5,655 nucleotides of DNA from Deltaproteobacteria bacterium (GTDB lineage: Bacteria > Desulfobacterota > Desulfovibrionia > Desulfovibrionales > Desulfovibrionaceae). Shown in pieces: positions 1-5,655 of the stretch (position 1 is the stretch's first letter; each line of letters begins with the position of its first letter). The position numbers and the translations under genes are program-made. The DNA is taken from contig JAITGZ010000134.1 in the NCBI GenBank assembly GCA_031280335.1, positions 1 through 5,655 on the forward strand, in the 5' to 3' direction. Under the pieces are notes generated by a model. It was not told the origin of the DNA and made no database searches. It saw nothing but the letters and a program-made list of their open reading frames with translations.

Positions 1-109
1 GAAACGCTGATTTATTCTCTTGAGGGTGCCTTGCCGTTGTGCAGAGGGATGGCAGAGGTAAAGCAACGCCTGGGCAAACATGCCCCTTTTGCCCCCTCAA
101 ACTCCCCCG

Positions 110-130
110 GCAGGGGGCTGATCCCCCTGC
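110..130. repeat. Perfect 8-bp G/C hairpin in the left spacer
   Basis: GCAGGGGG (110-117), loop CTGAT, CCCCCTGC (123-130) form a perfect stem. An alternative, mutually exclusive pairing is CCCCC (104-108) with GGGGG (113-117). No T-run follows on either strand, so it does not look like an intrinsic terminator. It resembles an intergenic palindromic (REP-like) unit; that label is an inference. Confidence 0.5.
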
Positions 131-160
131 ACCCCGCATACGGTTTTAGTTGAGTTGCGG

Positions 161-232
161 CTGAAAAATAGTAAGGGGGTCTGGGGCGTATAATTTCCCC
201 CCGCGGGGTTCGGGGCGGAGCCCCGAAATAAT
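161..232. repeat. G/C-block intergenic repeat, copy 1
   Basis: The block starts CTGAAAAATAGTAAGGGGG, contains the self-complementary CCCCGCGGGG (199-208), and ends with a strong hairpin: TTCGGGGC (209-216), loop GGA, GCCCCGAA (220-227), followed by AATAAT (227-232). The same order of parts recurs, diverged, at 2138-2204 ahead of hypC: CTGAAAAAT, a G-run, a G/C palindrome, a GGGC/GCCC hairpin and AATAAT. This suggests a dispersed extragenic palindromic repeat. The boundaries are estimates. It is not a terminator, as no T-run follows the hairpin. Confidence 0.55.
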
Positions 233-358
233 CAGTGCGTCCTTCCCCTTGAGACTGCTCGACAAACACGCCTCGTTACGGCCTGGAGGAAGGCCCTGCC
301 TCCTGATCCCGTTCAAATTGAGGATTAACGCCGCCGACTGAGCCGGCAATATTTCAGC

Positions 359-364
359 TATAAT
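359..364 (+). promoter_or_regulatory. Possible -10 box for the glycosyltransferase gene
   Basis: A perfect TATAAT lies 22 bases before the ATG at 387. Transcription from it would start near 371 and leave a leader of only about 15 bases. No acceptable -35 hexamer is seen 16-18 bases upstream (GACTGA at 336-341 is a poor match), and the surrounding bases are AT-rich, so a chance match is quite possible. Confidence 0.25.
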
Positions 365-386
365 ATATTGCTTTGCCTCCGGATTT

Positions 387-2096
387 ATGTTTTCGTTCGC
401 GTGTATGAAAAACGCTAGAATATGGGCCAGTCTGCATCCTTTTTATGAACATGGGGTTGTGCTGGGGCGGGTGGAGGCCAACCAGGGCTTCCTCAAAGCA
501 TTGCTGCAACGCGACCCTTTTGACGCTTATCATTTTTTTCTGCCCCAGTCGGAGGCATGCTCTACTCTGCGGGAGGATCTGCAAAAAAATTTTCCTGATC
601 TCATGCAGGCCGGGCGCTTCAGCCTGCGTTTGCACAGCGAGGTGCCTGCTGCTCTGGCGGAGCTGGATTATTACTGCATGCACCTTTCAGACCCTTTTGC
701 CCGTTATGTGGACGCCATGTGCATGCGCAACGCCTTCAGCCGGCGCATCTTTCCCTTGACCGCGCCCACGCATTCCCTAAGCTACGCCGAATACGGACAG
801 GAATTTTTGCAGCACATCTGGGGCGGAACCACCAAACGTGATGCCGTGGTGGCAACTTCGCGGGCCGGCCTGCAGGTAACGCGCAATTATTATAACCTGC
901 TCAGGCGTAATTATCGTCTGGAGGAGAATGAATTCCCCTCCCCCCTGCTGCGGCATATCCCCCTGGGAATCGAACCATCGGATATGCCATCTTCAGCGGA
1001 AGAAAAGGCCGAACTGGGCGCGGTCTGCCGCCGTGAGCGCGGCTTGGGAGAAACTTTGGTGCTGTTGGTCTTCGCACGCATATCCTACCACTCCAAAATG
1101 GATCTGCTGCCCCTGCTGCGCGCCTTGAAACGGGCCGAAGAATACGGGCTCAAGCCCGGCTCTTATTGCCTGCTTCTGGCCGGTGGACTGGACAGCCGGG
1201 ACAGTTTCGGGGAAGATGTAAAAAAATTCGCCGCCAATCTGGGCATCAAGTGCGTTCTGGCACCCAACCCGGAGTGCGCGGAGCGCAAGAGCCTGTACGC
1301 GGCGGCGGATGTATTTCTTTCCCCGGCGGACAATTTGCAGGAAACCTTCGGCCTTACCCTGTTGGAAGCGGCCATATCCGGCCTGCCGGTGATCGCCTCG
1401 GATTTCAACGGCTACAAAGATCTGGTGCTGGACGGACAAACTGGTTTTCTCACCCCCACCATAGGCCCGGCGGACACAGCAGGCACGGATGCCCTGCGCG
1501 CCATGACCTCAAGCGGTGAGTACCATCTGCGCCTGTCCCAACAGTGTGTGGTGGAAGTGGATGCCCTGGGGCGGGCCATCGCCGGCTTGGCTGATAATAC
1601 CACACTGCGCCGCGCAATGGGCCGGGCCGGACGTGAACGCGCTCTCGCCTCCTTTACCTGGAAGCGGGTCATTGAACGCTACCTGGAACTCTGGGCCGAG
1701 CTTGACGAGACCCCCTGCCCCCTGCCCGCGGAACCCTTAAAACGCCCGCCAAACGCTTTATTCCACCCTGCTGGACCGCGCTATATGGAAATTTTTGGAG
1801 ATTACTTCACCCGGCGGGCGGATGAAGCCTTTTCTTCTGGACGATCCCTGCGCTGGACCAGAGCCGGCGAAGCTGTGTACAGGGGAAGGGATTTTCCGGT
1901 AATTTACCGCATGGTCAAAGATGAAGTGGATGTGGAACGTTTGAAACGCCTGCTCTTTATGACCAGAAACCCGACGGATCCGGCAGAGCTGCGCGCATCC
2001 CTGCATGGAATGCAAGCAAAGGCCGCCCCCGGCGATCAGGACTTTCTGCTCCTTTGGGCGTTGAAACATGACCTTCTGGAGTTCGTTCAAGATTAG
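387..2096 (+). CDS. Glycosyltransferase family 4-type protein
   Basis: The 569-residue protein is a probable GT-B-fold, retaining glycosyltransferase that transfers a sugar from a nucleotide-sugar donor, most likely in cell-surface glycan synthesis. The acceptor and sugar cannot be read from the sequence. The N-terminal acceptor half covers about residues 7-215. The donor-binding Glycos_transf_1 half covers about 222-435 and opens with the strand LVLLVFARISYHSKMD. It contains ADVFLSPADNLQETFGLTLL (308-326) and the classical E-x7-E pair, E319 and E327, followed by GLPVIASDFNGYKDLV and GQTGFL, as in GT4 enzymes. Residues from about 445 to the end match no domain I recognise. No signal peptide or membrane span is evident, so it is probably cytosolic or peripheral. 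The start is uncertain: neither ATG 387 nor ATG 405 (reading MKNARIWASLHP) has a good ribosome-binding site, and the conserved-looking sequence begins only at about residue 11. The following spacer separates it from the hypC cluster, so it is probably transcribed on its own. Confidence 0.85.
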   Translation: MFSFACMKNARIWASLHPFYEHGVVLGRVEANQGFLKALLQRDPFDAYHFFLPQSEACSTLREDLQKNFPDLMQAGRFSLRLHSEVPAALAELDYYCMHLSDPFARYVDAMCMRNAFSRRIFPLTAPTHSLSYAEYGQEFLQHIWGGTTKRDAVVATSRAGLQVTRNYYNLLRRNYRLEENEFPSPLLRHIPLGIEPSDMPSSAEEKAELGAVCRRERGLGETLVLLVFARISYHSKMDLLPLLRALKRAEEYGLKPGSYCLLLAGGLDSRDSFGEDVKKFAANLGIKCVLAPNPECAERKSLYAAADVFLSPADNLQETFGLTLLEAAISGLPVIASDFNGYKDLVLDGQTGFLTPTIGPADTAGTDALRAMTSSGEYHLRLSQQCVVEVDALGRAIAGLADNTTLRRAMGRAGRERALASFTWKRVIERYLELWAELDETPCPLPAEPLKRPPNALFHPAGPRYMEIFGDYFTRRADEAFSSGRSLRWTRAGEAVYRGRDFPVIYRMVKDEVDVERLKRLLFMTRNPTDPAELRASLHGMQAKAAPGDQDFLLLWALKHDLLEFVQD

Positions 2097-2137
2097 ATCA
2101 TTTATGAATCCCTTCAATTTTTTCAACTGCGCAAAAA

Positions 2138-2204
2138 CTGAAAAATGAAAGGGGGGGGGACCATTGGCCCCACAAATGGGATTTAGGGCGATAGCCCCAA
2201 TAAT
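2138..2204. repeat. G/C-block intergenic repeat, copy 2
   Basis: This diverged relative of the block at 161-232 has the same orientation and the same order of parts. It starts CTGAAAAATGAAAGGGGG. It has a run of nine G (2151-2159), then a palindrome: GGGG, bulged A, CC, loop ATT, GG, CCCC (2156-2171). It ends with the hairpin GGGC-GATA-GCCC (2186-2197) and AATAAT (2199-2204). Its hairpin is shorter than in copy 1. No T-run follows, so it is not a standard terminator for the glycosyltransferase gene. The extent is approximate. Confidence 0.5.
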
Positions 2205-2213
2205 ATAAGAATA

Positions 2214-2219
2214 TATAAT
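2214..2219 (+). promoter_or_regulatory. Possible -10 box for the hypC-trmH-ruvAB cluster
   Basis: A perfect TATAAT lies in an AT-rich patch right after the repeat. Transcription from it would begin near 2226 and give a leader of about 47 bases before hypC, a reasonable layout for the first gene of the cluster. No good -35 box is present at the right distance (ATAGCC at 2191-2196), so support is weak and rests on position and the -10 match. Confidence 0.3.
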
Positions 2220-2272
2220 CTTAAAGTTGAAACGTTCTAAAATTTTTCAATCGCGCTGAAGAGAGGTAAAAT

Positions 2273-2500
2273 ATGTGTCTGGCTGTGCCGGTTAAAGTGG
2301 AAGCCTTGCTGGAGGCGGGTATGGCGCGCTGCCGGGTGGGCGAGAGCGAAACCTTTGTGCTGGTTTCGGACGCCTTGTTGGAAGTGCCCCCGGTCGTGGG
2401 CGACTATCTCATCGTTCATGCCGGTTTCGCCTTGCGCCGTATGGAAACGGAGGAAGCGGAAGAGACTCTGGAGCTTCTGCGGCAGTTGGCCTATGCCTGA
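2273..2500 (+). CDS. hypC: [NiFe]-hydrogenase maturation chaperone HypC/HupF
   Basis: The 75-residue protein belongs to the small HypC/HupF/HoxL family. In the cytoplasm HypC works with HypD to assemble the Fe(CN)2CO unit and delivers it to the precursor of the hydrogenase large subunit. The sequence begins MCLAVPVKV, which is the family signature. Cys2, exposed once Met1 is removed, is the essential ligand and partner-binding residue. The family motif GDYLIVHAGFAL (43-54) with His49 is intact, and the tail is the usual acidic helix (METEEAEETLELL). The length is normal. The start is well supported by GAGAGG at 2261-2266, six bases before ATG. The last bases overlap the start of the trmH-like gene by 8 bases (ATGCCTGA), pointing to translational coupling. 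No other hyp or hydrogenase structural gene is in the window, so its partners must be encoded elsewhere. Confidence 0.93.
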   Translation: MCLAVPVKVEALLEAGMARCRVGESETFVLVSDALLEVPPVVGDYLIVHAGFALRRMETEEAEETLELLRQLAYA

Positions 2501-3083
2501 AACGCGCACCAGGGCCAGGCTGGAGAGGATCAGGCAAATTCTGCGGCAGCGCCAAAAGGATCTGACCATAGTACTGGCCAATATCCACGATGCGCACAAT
2601 GTCTCGGCCATTTACCGCAGCTGCGATGCTTTTGGCGTGCCGCGCGTGCATTTATATTATACGGATAACGCCTTTCCCTCCCTGCATCCCAAAACTTCAG
2701 CCTCAGCCGGTAAATGGGTGGAAAGCGTGCGCCACAGCAGCGCGGAAGGGCTGCGGCAAACGCTCAAAGCAGGGGGGATGCGCATTTACGCCAGCAGCTG
2801 CGCCGCTTCATCCCTGCCTCTTGGTGCCTGCGATTTCACCGAACCAAGCGCGGTAATTCTGGGCAACGAACACAGCGGAGTGGCGGAAGAACTGGGTGCC
2901 ATCGCCGAAAGCGGGCTGCATATACCCATGTATGGCATGATTAAAAGCTTCAACGTTTCTGTTGCCGCCGCCCTGATTCTGGCCGAAGCCGCCAGACAGA
3001 GGGCAACGGCGGGCATGTACGGGCGGCCCTCTTATACGGAAGATGAATTGGAAACCCTGGTTGCAGCCTGGGCGCAGAAATAG
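2493..3083 (+). CDS. TrmH-type tRNA/rRNA 2'-O-methyltransferase (SPOUT)
   Basis: The 196-residue SPOUT-class enzyme is predicted to methylate a ribose 2'-OH of RNA with S-adenosylmethionine. Its closest likeness, by memory of the family, is TrmH, the tRNA (Gm18) 2'-O-methyltransferase. The N-terminal part RLERIRQILRQRQKDLTIVL resembles the TrmH entry sequence. Motif 1 is NIHDAHNVSAIYRSCDAFG (30-48), with the catalytic-type Arg42. Motif 2 is AVILGNEHSGV (120-130), with Glu127. Motif 3 is IPMYGMIKSFNVSVAAALIL (144-163), with Asn154. These make up the trefoil knot that binds the methyl donor. It is a little shorter than E. coli TrmH (229 residues), mainly at the C-terminus. The open frame extends upstream inside hypC, but ATG 2493 begins right where similarity starts and overlaps the hypC stop by 8 bases. 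No clear Shine-Dalgarno is seen, so re-initiation after hypC is likely. The exact target nucleotide (Gm18 or another) is not proven by sequence. Confidence 0.88.
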   Translation: MPETRTRARLERIRQILRQRQKDLTIVLANIHDAHNVSAIYRSCDAFGVPRVHLYYTDNAFPSLHPKTSASAGKWVESVRHSSAEGLRQTLKAGGMRIYASSCAASSLPLGACDFTEPSAVILGNEHSGVAEELGAIAESGLHIPMYGMIKSFNVSVAAALILAEAARQRATAGMYGRPSYTEDELETLVAAWAQK

Positions 3084-3095
3084 GCGGGTGGATTA

Positions 3096-3698
3096 ATGAT
3101 CGCGTATATTCAGGGCGTTTTGCTGGAGGTGGATGCGGCTTCATGCACAGTGCTGAGCAGCGGCGGAGTTGGTTATGAACTTTTCCTCTCCGCCCATTCT
3201 TTGGCCCGTCTGCCGGCCAAAGGCGAAAATGTGCGCTTTTACGTGCATACCCAGGTAAGGGAAGACGCTTTGGAGTTATACGCCTTTGACAGTTTGGACG
3301 AGCGGGAAACCTTCAGAACGCTTATCGGCATCAACCGGGTAGGGGCGCGCACGGCCCAATCCATTCTGGGGGTGTTCAGGCCGGATGATCTGCGCCGTCT
3401 GGTGCTGGAGGACAACGCGCTCGGCCTGGCCCGCGTTTCAGGCATAGGCAAAAAGAGCGCGCAGCAGATATTTTTGGAATTGAAATACAAGCTCAGACCG
3501 GAAGCCGCCCTGATACCCGGAGCGGCGTCCGGCGTGGCTTCGTCCCTGTTCGCCGATGCGGTTGCGGGATTGGCCAATCTCGGCTATGCAGAAGAAGAAG
3601 CGGCTTTGGTGGTGAAAGACGTCTTGGCCGCCGCTCCGGATTTGGAACTGGGCGAAATTTTGCGCGCGGCCCTTAAGCGTATGGCTAGAAGAAGTTAG
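3096..3698 (+). CDS. ruvA: Holliday junction branch migration protein RuvA
   Basis: The 200-residue protein is the junction-binding subunit of the RuvAB branch-migration complex used in recombinational repair. RuvA tetramers hold the four-way junction and load RuvB rings on opposite arms. The N-terminal OB-fold (about 1-62) begins MIAYIQGVLLEVDAASCTVL and includes GGVGYELFLS, both typical. Two helix-hairpin-helix units follow: LIGINRVGARTAQSILG (76-92) and VSGIGKKSAQQIFLELKYKL (114-133), which contact the DNA backbone. After an Ala/Pro-rich linker, the C-terminal three-helix domain (about 150-200, ADAVAGLANLGYAEEEA) is the RuvB-binding part. The length equals the family norm. It starts 12 bases after the trmH stop, with a weak GGGTGG (3086-3091) as ribosome-binding site, and lies 15 bases before ruvB, so it is surely co-transcribed with both. 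No ruvC lies next to it. Confidence 0.97.
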   Translation: MIAYIQGVLLEVDAASCTVLSSGGVGYELFLSAHSLARLPAKGENVRFYVHTQVREDALELYAFDSLDERETFRTLIGINRVGARTAQSILGVFRPDDLRRLVLEDNALGLARVSGIGKKSAQQIFLELKYKLRPEAALIPGAASGVASSLFADAVAGLANLGYAEEEAALVVKDVLAAAPDLELGEILRAALKRMARRS

Positions 3699-3713
3699 CA
3701 GGACGGCGCGGCG

Positions 3714-4745
3714 TTGAAAAAGGAAATTACACAGGCCATGCCTGAAAAAGACATATTCGAGCCACCTGTAGAGGGCGCGCCCGCATCCGCTGAAGACGAG
3801 CATATCCGGCCGCGCAGCCTGGATGATTTTATAGGACAGAGCGCACTCAAGGCCAATCTCAGGGTATATCTGCAGGCGGCGCGTTCGCGCGGCCAGGTGA
3901 TGGATCATACTCTTTTTTTCGGCAGCCCCGGCCTGGGCAAGACAACTCTGGCCCAGATCATGGCGGCGGAGCTGGGGGTGAACATGATCCCCGCCTCCGG
4001 CCCTATTTTGGAGCGCACCGGCGATCTGGCCGCCATTTTGAGCGACTTGGCCCCCAATGACATTCTTTTTGTGGATGAAATCCACCGCCTGCCCATTGCG
4101 GTGGAAGAGGTGCTTTACCCGGCCATGGAGGACTTTCGCCTGGACCTGGTCGTGGGTCAGGGGCCGGGGGCAAGGACGGTGCGCATCCAGCTTAACCCCT
4201 TTACCTTGGTGGGGGCGACTACACGCAGCGGCTTACTCTCCTCTCCTCTCCGCGACCGTTTCGGCATCTCCCTGCGTCTGGAGTTTTATTCCCACGAAGA
4301 ACTGGCGGATATAGTCATGCGGGCTTCACGCATCCTGGGGATCAGGGCGGAACATGAAGGCGCGCTGGAAATAGGCCGCCGGGCAAGGGGCACGCCGCGC
4401 ATAGCCAACAACCTGCTGCGCCGGATTTGGGATTTTTGCGTTGTGCATGGGCGGGACGCGCTGGGGCGGGAAGAAGCCTCCGGGGCACTGGCTCGCATGG
4501 GCGTGGATGAAATGGGACTGGATGCCATGGATCGCAAAATACTCTCCGTGGTCATTGAGCATTACGGCGGCGGGCCGGTGGGCCTCAAAACCCTGGCCGT
4601 GGCCTGCTCCGAAGACGAGCGCACCCTGGAGGATATTTATGAACCCTATCTTATCCGCATCGGTTTCTTAAAACGTACCCCGCGCGGCCGCATGGTTACG
4701 GCCAAGGCTATACAGTATTTCAAACACAAAAATCAAAGTCTGTAA
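3714..4745 (+). CDS. ruvB: Holliday junction branch migration ATPase RuvB
   Basis: The 343-residue AAA+ hexameric motor pumps duplex DNA through RuvA-bound Holliday junctions. Hallmarks in order: [17 protein letters not shown] (37-53), Walker A GSPGLGKT (70-77, Lys76), Walker B LFVDEIH (118-124, Asp121-Glu122), the RuvB-specific [20 protein letters not shown] (131-150), sensor 1 GATTR (167-171), and the arginine finger Arg182 in LRDRFG, which aligns with E. coli Arg174. The C-terminal winged helix (about 265-343), with [11 protein letters not shown] and [16 protein letters not shown], binds DNA. All catalytic residues are intact. The start is ambiguous: TTG 3714, preceded by CAGGA (3699-3703), gives 343 residues. 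ATG 3738, preceded by AAGGAA (3720-3725), gives 335 residues, close to E. coli RuvB (336), and the extra residues are not conserved. It ends a probable hypC-trmH-ruvA-ruvB operon; the next 172 bases hold an inverted repeat before thyX. Confidence 0.97.
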   Translation: MKKEITQAMPEKDIFEPPVEGAPASAEDEHIRPRSLDDFIGQSALKANLRVYLQAARSRGQVMDHTLFFGSPGLGKTTLAQIMAAELGVNMIPASGPILERTGDLAAILSDLAPNDILFVDEIHRLPIAVEEVLYPAMEDFRLDLVVGQGPGARTVRIQLNPFTLVGATTRSGLLSSPLRDRFGISLRLEFYSHEELADIVMRASRILGIRAEHEGALEIGRRARGTPRIANNLLRRIWDFCVVHGRDALGREEASGALARMGVDEMGLDAMDRKILSVVIEHYGGGPVGLKTLAVACSEDERTLEDIYEPYLIRIGFLKRTPRGRMVTAKAIQYFKHKNQSL

Positions 4746-4776
4746 TATAGAAAATTTCAAAAAATTACTCTGCAAA

Positions 4777-4910
4777 CCTTAAGCATTTTAACTTTGAAAA
4801 TGTTTAAATATAACTGTTTCAGTCCTGGGCATGGCCGACGGCCCCCTCCCAAAGGGCAAACAACCTATTGAAACATTACATCTATCTCAAAGTTAAAATG
4901 CTTCATAAGG
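4777..4910. repeat. Long imperfect inverted-repeat element before thyX
   Basis: AAGCATTTTAACTTTGA (4781-4797) and TCAAAGTTAAAATGCTT (4887-4903) are a perfect 17-bp inverted repeat. Outside it, CCTT (4777-4780) can pair with AAGG (4907-4910) after a 3-base bulge. Inside it, TGTTTCA (4815-4821) pairs with TGAAACA (4869-4875). The centre is a G/C-rich block with GGCC-GAC-GGCC (4833-4843). The whole is about 134 bases, AT-rich at the ends and GC-rich in the middle, like a small non-autonomous inverted-repeat element, or a folded leader. The 3' arm includes most of the thyX Shine-Dalgarno (AAGGA, 4907-4911). No T-run follows, so it is not a standard terminator for ruvB. No clear target-site duplication is seen. 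Confidence 0.65.
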
Positions 4911-4917
4911 ATAAACT

Positions 4918-5655
4918 ATGGCTCAAGCGCAAAGAAGGGTGGAACTTCTGGCCGTTACCCCCAAAGCAACGGAACTGATCTATGCCGCCTTCAGGCAGTG
5001 CTACCATGCTGGTTTTGTGGCGGATATGTGGCCGCGCCTGCTGCGGGGCGAAATCGCGCCGGACAAACAGGCAGAATTCATCACATCCATATTGAGTTCA
5101 GGCCATGTAAGCCCAGTGGAACATGTGCAGTTTACCTTTGCGGCCGAAGGTGTCTCGCGCGCCCTGACCCACCAGCTTGTGCGGCACCGTCTGGCCTCTT
5201 TTTCACAGCAAAGTCAACGCTATGTGGATGGCGGCGCTTTCAATCACATCATGCCCCCGGCCCTGGCCCGCAATGAGGAGGGGGCCAAAGAATTCACCCG
5301 CTGCATGGAGGATCTGCGCGGCGTTTACCGCAGGCTCAAGGCACTTCTTGAAGCGGACGGCAGAGGCGACAAGGCGGCGGAAGACGCGCGCTTTGTTCTG
5401 CCCCAGGCGGCGGAAACGCGTATTGTTTTCAGCATGAACTGCCGATCTCTGCTCAATTTTTTTGAACAGCGCTGTTGCGCCAGATCGCAGTGGGAGATCC
5501 GCGGCCTGGCCGAAGATTGCCTCACACTGTGCCGCGAAGCCCTGCCGGTGATTTTTGACAAGGCCGGCCCACGCTGTGAGCGCCTTGGTTATTGTCCGGA
5601 AGGGGCTAAATTCACCTGCGGGCGCTTTCCTCTGGAAAATCCGCAGCCCGCGCCC
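4918..5655 (+). CDS. thyX: Flavin-dependent thymidylate synthase ThyX (3' end outside window)
   Basis: The 246 codons seen encode FAD-dependent thymidylate synthase, which makes dTMP from dUMP using methylenetetrahydrofolate as carbon donor and NADPH/FADH2 as reductant (EC 2.1.1.148). It replaces or supplements ThyA. The frame is still open at the right edge, though the protein looks nearly complete. The ThyX signature RHR-x7-S is present as RHRLASFSQQSQRY (89-102), with Arg89, Arg91 and Ser99 in the flavin- and dUMP-binding region. The second conserved region, LPQAAETRIVFSMNCRSLLN (161-180), continues with FFEQRCCARSQWEIR (181-195) and includes the residues expected to hold dUMP. The C-terminal part has Cys220, Cys226 and Cys234 in GPRC, GYCPEG and FTCG, a tail I associate with anaerobe-type ThyX. 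The ATG has a good AAGGA (4907-4911) six bases upstream. The inverted repeat ahead overlaps that site and could influence translation. It is probably a transcription unit separate from ruvAB. Confidence 0.95.
   Translation, partial: MAQAQRRVELLAVTPKATELIYAAFRQCYHAGFVADMWPRLLRGEIAPDKQAEFITSILSSGHVSPVEHVQFTFAAEGVSRALTHQLVRHRLASFSQQSQRYVDGGAFNHIMPPALARNEEGAKEFTRCMEDLRGVYRRLKALLEADGRGDKAAEDARFVLPQAAETRIVFSMNCRSLLNFFEQRCCARSQWEIRGLAEDCLTLCREALPVIFDKAGPRCERLGYCPEGAKFTCGRFPLENPQPAP

Larger units (their letters stand above)
1..386. other. Non-coding left flank with G/C-block palindromes
   Basis: I support no gene here. One frame on the + strand is open from the left edge to a TGA at 151-153, but the last part of it reads through a G/C-block palindrome, so it is not convincing as the tail of an upstream protein, though that cannot be excluded. 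The stretch is a mosaic: ordinary sequence at 1-90, a G/C-rich palindromic block at about 91-140, a second block at about 161-232 (listed separately), more mixed sequence with a weak GGCCT/AGGCC hairpin (280-295), and an AT-rich end carrying TATAAT (359-364) just before the glycosyltransferase gene. Minus-strand frames in this region have low-complexity Pro/Arg-rich translations, as expected of palindromic G/C blocks, and are not credible proteins. Confidence 0.6.

Noticed and set aside
1..153. Frame 1 on the + strand is open from the left edge to a stop at 151-153, possibly the tail of an upstream protein.
   Set aside because: About 50 stop-free codons are expected fairly often in DNA of this composition, the last third lies in a G/C palindrome, and I recognise no protein family in the translation.
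131..190. CCCCCTGCACCCCGCATA and GGGGGTCTGGGGCGTATA looked like a second stem.
   Set aside because: They match as a complement without reversal, which cannot pair as a hairpin and has no known biological meaning; it is a product of runs of C and G.
2113..2150. ATTTTTTCA and TGAAAAAT after the glycosyltransferase stop as a possible terminator.
   Set aside because: The stem is short, AT-only and bulged, and is followed by AAA and a G-run rather than T residues.
3438..4085. A minus-strand frame of 215 codons opposite ruvA and ruvB, and similar ones opposite the glycosyltransferase gene.
   Set aside because: They lie wholly across well-supported genes with intact motifs, and their translations show no domain; they are shadows of coding bias.
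5182..5223. The ThyX motif reads RHRLASFSQQSQRY rather than the more familiar form with Asn-Glu.
   Set aside because: A Ser-Gln form is known in ThyX proteins such as the mycobacterial one, and the RHR-x7-S core is intact, so this is not a defect.
1..5655. CRISPR arrays, tRNA or rRNA genes, insertion sequences, phage or defence genes.
   Set aside because: No regularly spaced repeats, no tRNA-like cloverleaf and no transposase, integrase or defence-type protein were found; coding space is taken up by ordinary housekeeping genes.

Overview
The window looks like a chromosomal housekeeping stretch from a moderately GC-rich, anaerobic, hydrogenase-bearing bacterium. The protein flavour fits the Desulfovibrio lineage (Desulfovibrionaceae): the style of the GT4 glycosyltransferase, a HypC maturation factor, a flavin-dependent ThyX with a Cys-containing C-terminus, and spacers built of short G/C-block palindromes. 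This placement is an inference from protein character and cannot be settled without a database search.

All genes lie on the + strand. Bases 1-386 hold no gene I can support, only G/C-rich palindromes and AT-rich ends. Then come a GT4-type glycosyltransferase (387-2096), a 176-base repeat-bearing spacer, and a tight cluster of hypC (2273-2500), a TrmH-type tRNA 2'-O-methyltransferase (2493-3083, overlapping hypC by 8 bases), ruvA (3096-3698) and ruvB (3714-4745). A 172-base spacer with a long inverted repeat follows, and then thyX (from 4918), which is still open at the right edge.

The hypC-trmH-ruvA-ruvB genes are spaced like one transcription unit (8-base overlap, 12-base gap, 15-base gap). 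RuvA and RuvB form the Holliday-junction branch-migration motor. HypC serves [NiFe]-hydrogenase maturation, TrmH modifies tRNA and ThyX makes dTMP, so the cluster has no single pathway theme. RuvC, the resolvase often encoded just upstream of ruvA, is absent from the window and trmH sits in that place.

I see no new defence system, CRISPR array, RNA gene, insertion sequence or phage gene. The least ordinary part is the non-coding DNA. Two spacers (about 161-232 and 2138-2204) carry recognisably related, diverged copies of one palindromic repeat. The ruvB-thyX spacer is an imperfect inverted-repeat element whose 3' arm includes the thyX ribosome-binding site.
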